A stretch of DNA of 64,000 nt from Siniperca chuatsi (GCF_020085105.1 NC_058056.1:14992929-15056928); one strand, 5' to 3'. Counted from the stretch's first letter, positions 34,805 through 47,510 are shown. Numbers and translations: made by a program. Notes: generated by a model not told the origin, from the sequence alone.

Positions 34805-35155
34805 TAGAATTGTTTATGCTTTCTTGCCAAGATTTAGATGAGAATATCAATACCACTCTCATGCTTGTCCGGTAAATATGTAGCTGGACCAAGCAGCCAG
34901 TTAGCTCAGTTTAGCACAAAGACTGGAAACAAAGGGAAACAGCTAGCCTGGTTCTGTCCAAAGCCAGGGAAACAGCTAGCCCCGCTGTCCCCCTGTTTCC
35001 AGTCTTTATGCTAAGCTAAGCTAACTGGCTGCTAACAGTGGCTTCATATTTAACGAACAGACGTAAAAGAGGTATCGATCTTCACATCTAACTTTTGGCA
35101 AGAAAGCGAAAAAGCACATTCCCCAAAATATCTAACTATTCCTTTAAACATCTTG
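34805..35155. repeat. foldback element copy D (short form)
   Basis: Arms CAGTTAGCTCAGTTTAGCAC plus AAAGACTGGAAACA (from 34898) and TGTTTCCAGTCTTTATGC plus TAAGCTAAGCTAACTGGCTG (from 34994) are reverse complements with almost no spacer. Outer ends GCTTTCTTGCCAAGATTTAG and TTTTGGCAAGAAAGCG also pair. Confidence 0.8.
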
Positions 35156-35749
35156 AACGCAGATGTTCACACTGGAGCTTTTCTGTCAAACTTCTGTATG
35201 CAGTGCCTTACAGAGAAATCTAATGACAAATGTGATTACATTTTCAGCCACTCAGAAATATCTTTGTTTCTCGTCTCTTCCGGCTGATGCGGCACGATAA
35301 GCCTCAGATTTTCTTTAGCTATGGTGTATCATTAAGACACATTGTGTGTCTGATATCTGTCAGGCAGACAATAATTTGTATGTAGCATCAACCTTTCTTC
35401 ATATCTATCAAATGTCACATTTCTAATAGCTACAGTAGCGTTTTCTACAGCAGAGTACGTTCGAGGTTCTTCACACAGCTGCTACAACACCAAAGAGCCA
35501 TGTATGATAAAGACCATTTACACTGCCGTATTAACTCTTATACAATATGTCAGACCATTACTCTTACTAAATAAATGTGTGGCATGTAAAAATGCACTAG
35601 AGATTTCAAAACAAAATTAGATCATCTCTCAATCCTTCATCCAAAACTTCCGGTTCCTCTCACACAGGCAGCAGGTAGGTATGTAGCTAATTAAAGTTGT
35701 GGAGGATAAGAAACATTATCTCACGTCCAATAGCATTATGTGTCAGATG
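35156..35749. other. bahd1 3' UTR / downstream region
   Basis: No coding sequence. Downstream side of the minus-strand bahd1 gene. Minus-strand AATAAA equivalents (TTTATT on plus) are not obvious close to the stop, so the true 3' end may lie further left. Confidence 0.4.
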
Positions 35750-38700
35750 CTACTGCAGGTTCTTGAGGAGGCGTCCGTAGCGGAAGTCATAGACGTGTCG
35801 ACAGAAAAACACCAGCTCTGGGTCGACGTCATCGGGCACACAGTGGTGGGTGGGCATGGCGTTGCCAACAACGGGTGGCACCACGAGGGAGGCGGAAATG
35901 TCACGTACGCCGTCCCTACGGCGTTTTACCAAGGCACAAAATCTGGGAAAAACACAAATATAGGACATCAAACTCAATCACCTTCAAACTGTCTGAGAAC
36001 TGAGAAAACCTGCTTGCTTTTTATGTTAAACATTACGCATTTTTAAAAGTTAATCCAGTGGGTATTTGAAAAAGCTTCAAAAACCAGCATTGTAGAATTT
36101 TCTCAGCAGAGAAAAATGCTTTCTTTCTTACCGACAATACTGTGCCAATGTTAGGACATAGCATTTGTCTTCAATACAGGCCACACTGTTCACATCCTGG
36201 TGACGAGATGCAAAGATCTCATTCTGTAGAAAAGAAAGTTGTGTTTTAGTCATGTGTTGGCTCCAAACTAAAAAAAAACCCGTCATCCACAAAGACTCAA
36301 AATTAAACTTTTGATCCCCTTAAGCCTTCACAGTCTGCATATGTAAACAGGGACTTTAAAAGACAATATCTGTCTACTTCATTTCTCCCTGCCTCACCTT
36401 CCAGATGTAAAGACAGAGCCACAGGAGAAAGATGTTTCACTTCTTCCTCTGAGCCGAAGCCCTGTTACTGTTCTCATACTGCTGCCATGATGTGTTTGTT
36501 GTTTGTTAGTGCAGCCGACAAATGACAGACTTCATGTGGTTTATTGTTTCTGGAGATTTAATAAAGTGCAACTTGTTCCTCTGGGAGATTACTGACAACA
36601 GGAAGCAAGCACAACAGAAGCTGCTCCTCAATATGTGTGTCTGCCTGTTTATGTGTGTTTGTTCATACACCCATCTCTTTGAAACACATTTTCAGTTACT
36701 GAGTTAAGCACAAAATCTCAAAAGTCTCCACTTGAATTGTAATGTTTTCATTTTCATGCAAACTCATTGTGTACAAATCGGAACAAACGAAAGGCAAAAC
36801 TAAATGGGAAGAGGCTCAAGAGTAATTGCTAAAAACACATTAAGTCTGTTGCAAACTGATCCTCATATCCTACACTAAAGTATTTTATTAGTGGAGAGGA
36901 ATTAAGCAAGTGAAAACACACATACATGACCATTATTTCCTTATATGGTGGCACCTTGGACTGTGTGACAGGGCTTATACCACCAACAGAAAAGGGACAC
37001 TGTGTTTAAAGGACAATGTTGTTGGTTTCTTGTTGTCACCAAATCTCATAAAAAGTCCAAAACAATGCCTTAAGTCTTAAATATATAGTTTCATTTTGAA
37101 AAAGAGAAATAAGTTATTTAGCAAGCTAGGAACTTAAGTTTGATTGATAAATAGTGTAAATAGGGCATTTGTTGGGGATTACTTTTGGCCGTGGATTAAT
37201 AGATTTTTGGTGCTCTAGTAGAGAGTACTACGGCAGCAGGATGGTGTGTGTGGGATTGACTCAAAATACACTACAGGGGCCATGTTTATGATAATGAAGG
37301 GACATGTCACCCAGACCAGCTCTTTGTTGTGTTCTTAAAATAATTTTTGGACAACAATGGAGGTTAATGACACAGAGGAATGAGGCTTTGTATACACAGA
37401 AAAAACTTGTGAGTGGGATCAATTCATTATTGGTTTTGGACTTTTTATGGGATTTGTTGATAAAAAGAGAAATATAGAATATCATCAGCCTCATCATTTA
37501 AATTGTCTGCCAGTCTTAAAAATCAGTTTAACTCACCTGAGAGACTTAAAAGCTAACGTGGCATGAAGCATAAATATTCTAGCCATGCTTACATGAAGTT
37601 TAATATCCCTTGCACACTGATTTAGAAACTATTTGCACACGGTTAACTGAAGCTATGTTTCAGGTGGCCATGATGAATATGAAACACCTGCCGACAACTC
37701 AGAAACCAGTATTTTCCATAATGACCATGGTATAAAAGGATTTGCTTCTCACCTCACAATGTATACTGGGGTTGCGTCCCCCCTGTGTGTGTTCTGGGCG
37801 GTAGTACCAAAACAAACTCATCATCAGCTCTCCTGAAGAAAATAAAACAAACACAGTTTACTTCAGTTCTGGAGCCAGTTATTACTGCATTAATTCAGCT
37901 TCTCTTGCGCTTAAAAGTAAACACTGTGTCCTACCTGACTCTGGCTCTTCCCACAGAGATGAGATCTTGGCCACGTAAGGCAGAGACTTCTTCCTAGGTC
38001 CAGATTTCAGCAGAACAGTGTCTCTGACCCGAATCAGCTCCCCGTCCCTCTGGACTCCCTCAAAACACTTCCTCAGCACCAGAGCCTCCTCTCCCTGGGA
38101 ACACAGGCAGCAGGAAATACTGACTCCTCAAGCAGCTAGAAACTGATAAGCTGTGAGGGACTGTGTTTGGAGTAAACAGGATGTGTTTCGTATTGAATGA
38201 CTTATGTGTCTCAACAGAAATGTTGACAGTCAGGTGTTTGGATGTAACTCTGAATAAGCCCTAATGTGACAATGATGCGTCAAGTTAAATTACACCATAT
38301 TTAATTACAAGCGGCACCATCATGGCTGCGTCACAAAGCACCAGCATGACTTTCTCTACATACCACTGAGAAAACCTCTTTCTGAAAGGGCAGGCCAACT
38401 GGCTGCCAGCCGTTGGTGGTTTTTTGGCGGCCGTTCTTCGGCTTCTCTGCAACCGTTCGCCCTCCGATGTTGGCAGAGGCGAGCTTCTGTTTCTTGTCCC
38501 TGTTGAGAGGGCAGACAGCCGAGCTGATGCTGCCGGTGCCACGCGCGCCAGACCTCGACCCGCTGGGCGACTTGGCACTCTGCGGACACTCCTTCGCCAC
38601 CTGCAGCGGTGGCTGCGGTTGGCTGGGGTCGGAAAGCGGAGTCTGAATGTGGGGCACTGATTGGCCGGCTGGAGGCACAGTGGGAATGGGGCAGCCAGTG

Positions 38701-38983
38701 AGGATTCTGGGGCTGGGACAGATGGGGATGGAGGAGGAACTGTGATGATCATTGAGGGTTGATGGGTAGTCATCTGAGGGAGGAATAGAAAAGGCAAGAT
38801 AATCAAGTAGAGTGAAATGCTTACACAGTCCTTTAAGGAGCAGCTACAGTGATCAACAACCTTTAACAAGGTTGAATAATAAAGACATGAATGACACTCA
38901 GTTGTTATTAGTTCCGCTGAAGCAGCAGAAAAAAACAAACAGAGCCTCAATTAAGGTCAATTATAGCCTTCAATAGAGCAGCC

Positions 38984-39028
<45 letters not shown>

Positions 39029-42000
39029 ACACAATAGACATCCCCATAAAGCTAACAGTGAAACATACTAATGCTAACTGTGTGAAATAACAGGTTGTGT
39101 ACACTCCCATGACATAGTTGTGGTGATGACATTAAAGTGAATTAATGATCAGTTTATTTTAGTGTGTACTCTCAGCTCCCTGGTTACAATCCTTTTTAAA
39201 CTGAGGTGTTGCAACTTTTACTTCAAGCAAGACTGTAACGTTTACTCAGCAGTGGCCAACTGTGGCCAAAAGTGGTGATTACACTATACTGGTAAATGCC
39301 TAAATAAGCATAACAGTACCACAAGTACAAAAGAGTTGTGAAGTCTGTTAACTGACTGTGTAATGTCAGTTGCACAGCAATATTATCTAAAGTTTTGCAA
39401 ACATTATCTAATATTAACCACCATGAGCTACTGGTCATACCAGACCAAGTAAAGCTGTTACAGCAAAGCCACTGGTTGTGTTGAATTAACAAGGGTGTGT
39501 TTGATTGCTTTTAAACTAATCTTTTCATTTGTAAAAGGAAGAACGTGCTATTTCTTCTGTAATGTAGTGTCACTTTAAGTAAAGGTTCTGAATACTTCTG
39601 CCACCACTGCATAGACACATTACTACATAATGATTTAATTATTTTATTTCAGCTGCATACCCACACAGGTGTTTTCACTCATACTGGCTAATTAGACCTC
39701 TGCTCAGGTGGATGTTGTGTGGAGCCTTGCTGGGACATGCAGTCACTATAGTCCATGTACCAATAAGATATAAGTTGTTTTGCCCCCACAAGTGCAACAA
39801 AATGAACAGGAGAGCGAGGGAGGTGTCAAACCTGACCTGTTCACACCTATTCAGTACTGAGAAGAGGTCTAATCAGGCAGAAAAGTGGCAACACCTGTGT
39901 GGGTGGACCATAGGCCATTTCACCATCAGACGTTTTGACTTGTCATAGCAGGAAAAGCACAGGTGTTACTAATAACATTAATGCTGGCTCTGTTCTAGTC
40001 AAGTGTCCTCCTAAGCCATGACAGTGTGACAGTGAGCCAGCATGCACAATACCAGGATAAGCAACTAAATGGAATTCAGCCATCATTAATTGTATTATTT
40101 ACACCTGTGTTTTTCCTACAGTGACATGTCAGAATATCCTCCATGAAAAAGGCCTATTTGTAAAAACCACTTTTGACAAGAGTCCCAACCCTCATAACCT
40201 GACCTGGATTTGGCTGCTGGAGACCACAGAAAGAGGGAGAGAGTGCAGCTGAGGTGCAGCAGTACACTGGTGTGTGTTCATGTGCAGTTAGTGTTTTTTT
40301 GAGGTCACGTTTAGGTGTTTTTAACCATACACCCACACATTCAGGCAGGCACACAGACACTCACGTATACACAAACAGTTTGTGTGTTACACCGCAGACA
40401 TCGCAAAGACTTTTCCTGTTCTGGTTCACATATCTGACTTGAACGAAGTAACTAACTGCTGACACTCAAGCTCATACAATCAGCTCATTAGATTTCAGCT
40501 GCACAGGCCTTGTATTCACTGTCTGGCTGCTTGTATTCAAACTTGGACAAAAGAGGTCTTGCCCTTTATCTGATATTTTGTTGTTACTTCCCACTCAACT
40601 GACATTCCAAAATGGGAGATTAAAAATGCCTGACATAATAGCTATTCTCAGCACATTGTACTGCTTTGGCTGCCGGATTAAGGGGGGACACTGCATACAA
40701 AATAGGATAACTATAGTGTGCTCATGAATGTTTAATACTTAAACTTATTAGGAAATCTTACTGTCTTACTTAAAGGGGCAAATGATTTTACACATTTCAA
40801 GACAAGTTCAGTTTCCTTGTCATGGGGTGTGCCACTCAGCCTGTGGAAATAGTTGTTTAATTTTAATGCAGGTAGCTCTAAAGTCTGAGAAAAATAACCC
40901 TGATAATGTCATCAGGGTTATCAAAGCTTGAAAACTACACATTTATTTGTTTCAAAGATGGGCATTTACCAGGGAACAAAAGATGCTATTGCGTTACATT
41001 ATGGGAAATGTAGGATCCCGCATTTTTGGAACTTGACCTATAACAGTGACTAAAAATCAGGATATCTCTGCCTCTGCTGCTTCAATTTTGACCACTTTTG
41101 CAACCCTCCCACCTTTGTGGAAGTGCAACACTAAATCGCTGGAGTAGCCTTTTAATCAGCCCTCTATTAACCCTGGTCTTCAGAGTCTAACATAACTGTT
41201 TGTACACTGTTTTTACTACCAAATAACATCTTTTTCTACTAGAATATCTGCACACCTTTCCCTCATTGCCTTACATCTGAGTCACTTGAGGAAGTTGTCA
41301 GTGTTGTTACATAAGTGCTACCAAGACAGATACCTGTGCATAAGGTCCAGTGTGTAACATTTAGAAGGAGCTGTTGGCAGAAATATAATATTCATAAGTA
41401 TGTTTTCATTAGTGTATAATCACCTGAAAATAAGAATCATTACAATCATTGTGTTTTCATTACCTTAGCGTTTTTTACACGCTTGGAATGGGAGGGTGAG
41501 GTGAGCTGTATTCAAATGGTTGCAAACTGCAATTTCACTGCTAGATGCCACTAAATCATACACACTGGACCTTTAACTCATTTTGCTGAAGTCTTCAAAA
41601 ACAATTCTGACACTGCTGGAGGTTGACAAAAAGTAAACCTTGTAATGCCAATCTTCTGTCTGCTCACCTCTTTTGATGCTGTGGTTACATTTGGTGCAGT
41701 CTGTGGGGCTTAAGGAGCACCCTCCTCTGGCCATGGCTGGAATCATACTAGTATAGGAAGAGTAGCTGTTGATCCTGCAGGGCTCTCCGTAGCACGCCTC
41801 CACTGAGGTGCAGCAGTACACTGGATGGGTAATCCCTGAGGGCTGCGGATCAGTGCTGGGGAGCAGCTTGGGTCTCTTGCCGCGCCTTGGGCATAAAGCG
41901 AGGGGTGATATGGGAGAGGGGGAGGTGTCCGGGTGGCTAAAGTGGACGTAGTAGCCAGGGAAACAGGTGTACGTGTGCGGGCTGATGGTTATGGCCGCTG

Positions 42001-43294
42001 GGTGGGCTACGGAGTGGGCGGACTGAAGATGGTGGTGATGATGATGGTGGTGGTGATGGTGGTGGTGGAACACCTCGGACAGCGAGCCATCGTCTGGTTC
42101 CTTGAAGGTCTTGTCCTCCAGGAAGAGGGCCAGTCTGTGACAGTACTCGACACACCTCTCCTGGGAGCAGCAGTAGCAGGAAGACACTTCGGTCTCCACC
42201 TGCTCCTCTTTGATTGTTTTCAAGGAAAATCCCAGCGAAGAGCCACAATGGAGTGCATGTTTGAGACACTCCTGTCCTCCTGTGGTGCCCTTCCACTCTG
42301 GATCTGAAGCCTCGCTTTTGCACAAACTACAGCAACCCTGGATGGCAGAGCCCTGCTGGGAATGAACTGGATCCTCTGTACCCTGTTTTCTGTGCTTTAG
42401 TTGGTCCTCACATTTGGGATGTGTTTTTCTTCCACACACTGGTTTACCACTAATCTCATTCTGAGTCGTAGCTGCTGCTTCACTTCCACTCCCCGGCTTG
42501 GGGTCCGTCTTCTTCTGCCGTTTGGTTCCGTACGTGGCACTGGTGAGTTTGAGCAGCGTTGCAGCAGTGAGGCCGGCCTGACGGCGAGGCGTTGGTGCAA
42601 ACAAAGCCAACCAGTCAATGTTCTGAGCCTCCGCTGCTGACCGCCTCTGTTTTTTAGGTCTTTCTTTTGGGTCTGCTTTCCCTCCCGGAGGAACCTTTTT
42701 GGTTTTACAACCTCTATGTTCAGTTTTAGTGAGACTATCTTTAGCTGGATCTTCATTAGAAGGCTGCCGTTTCTTTGTGAGATTTGACGTGAGAGAATTG
42801 TCTTTGTAGAGCAGCAAGCTGTTGACAGCCTCAGCATTGAGGGAAGCCATTCTCCGCCTGCGGGGCTCAAGGACAGGTGCAGGCAACTTGAGTGAGGCGT
42901 CAGATTGGTTGATTTTTGGTTCCAGTGCTTTCTGATTGGCTGTGGAAGTTTTCTTAATTCCAGATTTGGTCCGTCTTTGAATGGAGCTGAAGTGCAGCTT
43001 CTTTTTGACTTTAACACTCTTTTGTTTCCCAGTTTTTGATGCATTTTTTTTACCTGCAACTCCTTTCTCCTCCAGGCGGGTGAGCAGGACGCAACAGTCC
43101 AGGGCATCTCCATCACCCACTGCCAGTGTCTTCTTTCTATGTCGATGTGACTCTTTCTTATCCTTCTTTTTCTTTCCTCTCAACTCGATCTTTCTCTCTT
43201 TCCCTTTTTTCACACCACCTCCCTTTTCCTTGCTTCCCTTCTCCTTCTGGGGAATCCCGCATTTCACAGGCTGGCTCCGCTGAGCTTTCACCAT
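35750..43294 (-). CDS. bahd1: bromo adjacent homology domain-containing protein 1
   Basis: Six minus-strand coding exons in phase: 43294-41668, 38773-38364, 38094-37935, 37832-37753, 36223-36132 and 35942-35750, giving 853 residues (human about 780). BAHD1 is a nuclear silencer that helps build heterochromatin with HDAC-containing complexes; its BAH domain reads H3K27me3. The N-terminus is very basic (residues about 14-60, many KKGK/KKKK stretches), then [14 protein letters not shown] and [17 protein letters not shown], both hallmarks of the family. A run of 13 His lies at 42067-42029. ACPQSAK-like [14 protein letters not shown] and TNGWQPVG precede the BAH domain (about residue 690 to the end: [79 protein letters not shown]). 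The start at 43294 has an ACCATGG context; coding-like sequence continues upstream to an acceptor at about 43347 without another ATG, so a further 5' coding exon is possible. Confidence 0.95.
36224..37752 (-). other. bahd1 intron between BAH-domain exons
   Basis: The only sequence with repeat character is about 36920-37500 (TGTTTAAAGGACAATGTTGT, TTGTTGTCACCAAATCTCAT). This resembles a common fish interspersed repeat, but boundaries are unclear. No exon is needed, because the flanking exon phases match. Confidence 0.45.
38987..39025. repeat. (CA)n microsatellite in bahd1 intron
   Basis: Uninterrupted CA run of 39 bases. Confidence 0.95.
39245..39611 (+). repeat. interspersed repeat in bahd1 intron, plus-oriented relative of 52.3-53.2 kb
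   Basis: CACCATGAGCTACTGGTCAT, ACCAGACCAAGTAAAGCTGT and CTTTTCATTTGTAAAAGGAAG are reverse complements of segments at 52360-52460. It is followed at 39570-39611 by AAGTAAAGGTTCTGAATACT and TCTGCCACCACTG, the end of a separate common fish MITE (GGTGGAAGAAGTATTCAGATCC type). Confidence 0.7.
40840..41110 (+). repeat. interspersed repeat, inverted relative at 63.7-63.9 kb
   Basis: Shares GGGCATTTACCAGG, TTACATTATGGGAAATGTAG and CCGCATTTTTGGAACTTGAC, in order, with the reverse complement of 63690-63890. This shows two copies of one family. Confidence 0.7.
41342..41573. mobile_element. MITE with 23-base terminal inverted repeats
   Basis: The left end AAGGTCCAGTGTGTAACATTTAG (41342-41364) pairs with the right end at 41551-41573, matching 21 of 23 positions. 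The 232-base element has no coding capacity and includes CTAGATGCCACTAAAT near its right end. I recognise it as a common teleost non-autonomous DNA element. It lies 95 bases downstream of the donor of the largest bahd1 exon. Confidence 0.8.
42029..42067 (-). repeat. 13-histidine codon repeat in bahd1
   Basis: Thirteen consecutive CAC/CAT codons, imperfect at the DNA level (mixed codons), so it is less prone to slippage than a pure triplet run. Confidence 0.9.
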
Positions 43295-43347
43295 GGTTTC
43301 AGCGTCCAAGAGCAGATCCACCACCTCCTTCTCATCCACAGGGTCCT
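43295..43347 (-). other. bahd1: 5' part of the main bahd1 exon (leader or extra coding)
   Basis: The frame stays open upstream of the proposed ATG to a possible acceptor (CACTATCGTAG) at about 43348. It would encode DPVDEKEVVDLLLDAET if an upstream coding exon exists. No such exon was identified, so it is taken as leader. Confidence 0.5.
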
Positions 43348-43669
43348 ACGATAGTGGGTTTCAGTTCAGAGAGACCCTTCAGTGAGCATCATCATGGATC
43401 ATCACCTGTGTCCACACACTCTGTGGAGACACACAGATCAGACATTTAACTTTAAAGCCTAAGCCACACATAGACTTCACTCTTGTAGAATCTGAGGGAC
43501 TTAATGTAACAGACAGGATCTTTTGATGCATTATTTAACAACCGGTTATACTTAGTTTGCTGTCGATTTCTAGTTCCCCAGAGAATATGACCACTTAGAC
43601 AACCTTTCTCCCTAATATGCAAACACACTGCACACACAGGATGGAGGAGAAACTGAGATAATGAGCACA

Positions 43670-44909
43670 TTATATTGTGTTATGTTTAAGCCTGGGGCTA
43701 TATGTATGTATGTCTTTTCTATTTGTTATATTTTAGTTTCAAATTTGCTCGTTTTACACTTAGATCATAATATATTAATTAATTGTGCTGCATGTTTTTA
43801 TTAAGGATTGCAGCCAAATTAAAAAAACTATTGCCTTTTTGTCCTTTGCATCAATAACGACCATTTTCAGCTCCTTGAACCCATGTTGAAGCACATTAAT
43901 GACTCACACAATCCACTAGGAGCCCAACATTACAAGCATTCACCCACTCACTGCTAAAACACAGAAGCACCAAGCAGAAACAGATGAGGAATTTAGGGTG
44001 ATGCATTCAATGTTTGATATGATGGATGCTTTTAGAAGTGATTTGGATCTGTAATTTACAATGCCACACCGATTTAATTTTAGCCATAGCTATAGCCTGT
44101 AGCTGATCCCTGTAAGTGGTACTATGGTTTACCAAAGAGTAGGTAATTAGATTAAACATAAAAAGACTGCACAGATTGTTTCACCTTGAAGGACTACATA
44201 TTTAAATCTTCAAAGTCAAAGAGTCAGTGAATTCTTTGAATCACTGCGTGGTATGAAATAAGGAATAAATTCTTCAACATTTGGACACACAAAAACAAAC
44301 GGTATGATCAAATGACTCATGAATTTATCCTTATTTCACCAAAACTGGCGGCAGAAACACTCGTCACACAATAGCCTCCTCAGTTTCCATGTCAACAGGC
44401 TGTTACATAGTACATCAAAGCATCTCCAGCAACTTTATAGTAGAAGACAAGTCTTCCTGGTCTCTCAACACAAAAAACACCTCACTTAGGAAAAACCTTT
44501 AAAGTTCCTGAAGATTCAACTGCCAGTGACCTTTATGCAATGGCACTTCTGTGTGCAGCATAAAGAGATGGATCATCCTTCCTGCTGCAGCCCTGAAACA
44601 CAATTATGTCACTTGACCTCCAAGAACTGAGTCAACATGGGCTTTTTTTATATTAAGTGATTTTTCAGCCAGAAAAAATTGAGCTTTCACAATAACACTC
44701 TAAGAAATGATTAAGTCCAAATCTCAGTTTCCATTAATACTTGACACAAATATGATTAGGAACAATTAGGGAGACTTTTTAACTAGCTGCTACTTAAGAT
44801 GGCACATTTGTATATGCTCAGGTTGGTATATTTACCTTTCTACAGCTGCAAATACTCACACTGGAGAAGCTGGAAATAGAGATTTTTGGGGATTTGTGCT
44901 TAAAGAAAT
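43670..44909. other. probable bahd1 5' intron, nothing recognised
   Basis: No coding similarity; AT-rich, with no clear repeat. Confidence 0.4.
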
Positions 44910-45005
44910 TAAAATTTCTACAAAAATCGATTTTGAAAATGTTGCCGATTAATATTCTGTTGGTCAACTAATCCAATAATCTACTAACTGTTTGAGCACT
45001 ACATG
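44910..45005. repeat. fragment of the TAGGGCTGCAACTAACG-type MITE
   Basis: AAAATCGATTTTGAAAATG and GATTAATATTCTGTTGGTC / CTAATCCAATAATCTACTAA resemble the interior of the family seen at 49928-50017 and 57767. It is heavily diverged. Confidence 0.4.
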
Positions 45006-45494
45006 AATGATGTAAACAGTATACATGAAAGTTAATATGAGAGAAAAAGTTGGGATTTTTTATCTGATCCATTGGTGCAGACCTTTATTGGAAGAGAGCA
45101 TGGAGACCTCATCAACAAGTGACAGAATAGCAATATCTTTCATTTTATTTTGAATAAAAATGCATCACCTCACAAATAAAATCCCAACTGCATGTTTTTA
45201 CATGCAGTTGGATCAGAGTCTGCAATCATACTCAGATCTACATGTGTCCATATTGGACAGGGAAAAAATTATTCCCTGCAATATCTCCAGTACTGACAAT
45301 AACTGACTGAAGTTGATTGCAATATGAGACACTCTTATATGCCAATTGTAAATTATGTTTATGCTCTTCTGATGCTTTCTTTCTATGTATCAAAGTTTCA
45401 TCAAGTTTAAATGTAATTTTTGTGCCTTTTGTCCTGTTTTTAAAACGACCCACTTATAGTTGCAACTAGGCTCTAAAGGACTCTGGAGGGGCAA

Positions 45495-45535
45495 TGTGTG
45501 TGTGCGTGTGTGCGTGTGTGTGAGTGTGTGTGCGC
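45495..45535. repeat. imperfect (TG)n microsatellite
   Basis: TG/CG alternating run with a few GA and GC interruptions. Confidence 0.9.
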
Positions 45536-45897
45536 ATGCCTAAAATCTTTTTACACTACACCATAAGTTGTTTTTGCTTATAATACACACAGCTAAATCA
45601 TGTTGTTGCTTTTCCAAACACCTGTTTGCCAATATGTCATTTTCTGTTCTATCCCTACAGTATGATACTGGTCATAAAAGTGGAATTCTTCAACCATTGG
45701 AGGTTATAAGTTATATGCGTCAAAACGAGAATGGTGACAGGATATGACTCAAAAATGCATGCAAATTCTAAGAAATGCTAAAAATCAGTTTCTGCACTGC
45801 ACTTAATTTAATCAACAGCTTATTTTATACACTTGAGTATTTAAACAACTTTATCTCATCACCAAATCTGCTATTTTTTCCTTTGACAACTTGCTAT

Positions 45898-46150
45898 CAG
45901 AATCAGAATCAGAAATACTTTTGATATTGATCCCCAAGGGGAAACTCTTTTGTTACAGCTTCTCACTATCATGTCAATGCACACAGGAATAGAAGTACTA
46001 AGCAAATCAAAATATATAAAGTGGATATAAGTATAAAAGCTAAATAAGTGTAAGTACAAAAGTGGATTTAGAGGTTGATAAGTATGCATGGTATAATAAT
46101 ACAATGTAATAATATAAGTAATAAGTAATAGTGCAATAATGAGTACTGTC
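45898..46150 (-). repeat. L2-type LINE 3' tail, minus orientation
   Basis: It begins CAGAATCAGAATCAGAAATA and continues as the reverse complement of the 3' UTR seen at 30.9-31.23 kb (for example TTGATCCCCAAGGGGAAACT, CACTATCATGTCAATGCACA). Only the 3' UTR remains. Confidence 0.85.
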
Positions 46151-47229
46151 AAGTTAAGTTAAGTGTAGCACTCATGTAACACCTAATGAAGCGTTGGAAA
46201 ACTAAAACTTAGTTTGCTTTCATTACAAGGAGCAGACAGTGTGAGGAGTTTTATTCTGTTTCTCAAGCATTTTTTTCTGTCTGTCACCAACAATATTCAA
46301 ATCCGCTTCTACACTTAAACCTGAACATACCTTGTGACTCTTATAAGCTGTGATCTATTGCAGCAGTTTATGTGATTTTATAATGACTGAGAACATTCCC
46401 AGGGTTGAGTCGCACCTCAAATGCAAACCCACTCTGGAGTGGACACAACTATCTGGCTGGACATTTTCAAAACATCTCATAGCTCAGTCTGCCCTTATTG
46501 CCAAATGACTCTGTGAACCGTGAAATGCAATCCATGAGAGAGAAATTTAATTTCCAGATAACAAGGGGACAGAGGGAGCCTCACATTGAGTTTCTGTCTG
46601 TGGATATCAAATCAAGTTGCTTCATTTGAATAAGACAAGCGTGCACAGTGGAAGGACAGGAGCTCATTGAAGACCATCATTATTTTCCCCACCTAGACCA
46701 ACATATAAAACTGTAGATTTTTAGGTTAAAATGAATACTGTGGTCTAATATGTACTTGCTTTTTCATGATGTTAAGAAACTTATAACAGGTTGCCATTTT
46801 AGAGGCACTTTGCACACTCAGCCTGCAGAGCAACAACACCAATAGCTGCACGCACCCACACACATGCACACACAGGTTCCTGAAAGCCTCAACATTTGTT
46901 TCAGATTGTTTTTGATTGAATATAAACTTTGAAAATCCCGATTGGTAATTGTCCAACATATGTCTATTTGTATATCTTTTTTTTATAGTTCCTTCATTTT
47001 ATAACCATTTCTTGTATTTTTACTGATTACCCACTACATGTTGCCCTCGTTATGTGAGCACTGTGGATGATTTTGCCTTCAACTTTAAGTTTAAAAATGT
47101 ATATATTAACCACTGATTATTGGTTGAATACATCCTTTTTCTCATTACTTTTGGAAACATATGGTAAAACTCAAAAAGTGGATTGGAACACTTACAGGTG
47201 TGTTAAAGAAAAGGTAAAAAGTAACATCT
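46151..47229. other. no gene or clear repeat
   Basis: Short CA-rich patch near 46855-46875; otherwise nothing supported. Confidence 0.45.
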
Positions 47230-47510
47230 CTGAAGCTTAATTATGTTATTTAGAGGGGTCACAGGTTTAAGAGATGAATCTGAGGTGTCACAAAATGATT
47301 AATGGGATACATTCATCTGTTTATTTTTCAGACTTTTCTCCAATAACTGAAATACTGGAGAGTTTCACATTTTCAGGCCTCTTAAAGGTGTTCAAATGAA
47401 ACAATGTGAGAGGGGAAAATCTTAGGCAAATTAAACCTGTGATGAGGGGTCACAAGAAAGCATTGCTTTGTTTTAAGGGGACACGAGCCAAAAAGGTTTG
47501 GGAACCAGTT
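47230..47510. mobile_element. hAT-type MITE, right part
   Basis: It ends with AAAAAGGTTTGGGAACCAG (47490-47508), the reverse complement of the CAGTGGTTCCCAACCTTTTT-type terminus, preceded by GAGGGGTCACAAGAAAGC. The left end was not located confidently. Confidence 0.6.

Noticed and set aside
41573-41667. Continuation of the bahd1 main exon past 41668
   Set aside because: A GTGAGC donor at 41667 joins in phase to the next conserved exon, and the continuation runs into a MITE.
43295-43339. bahd1 start at 43339
   Set aside because: That codon is GTG, not ATG; the first ATG, in a strong ACCATGG context, is at 43294.
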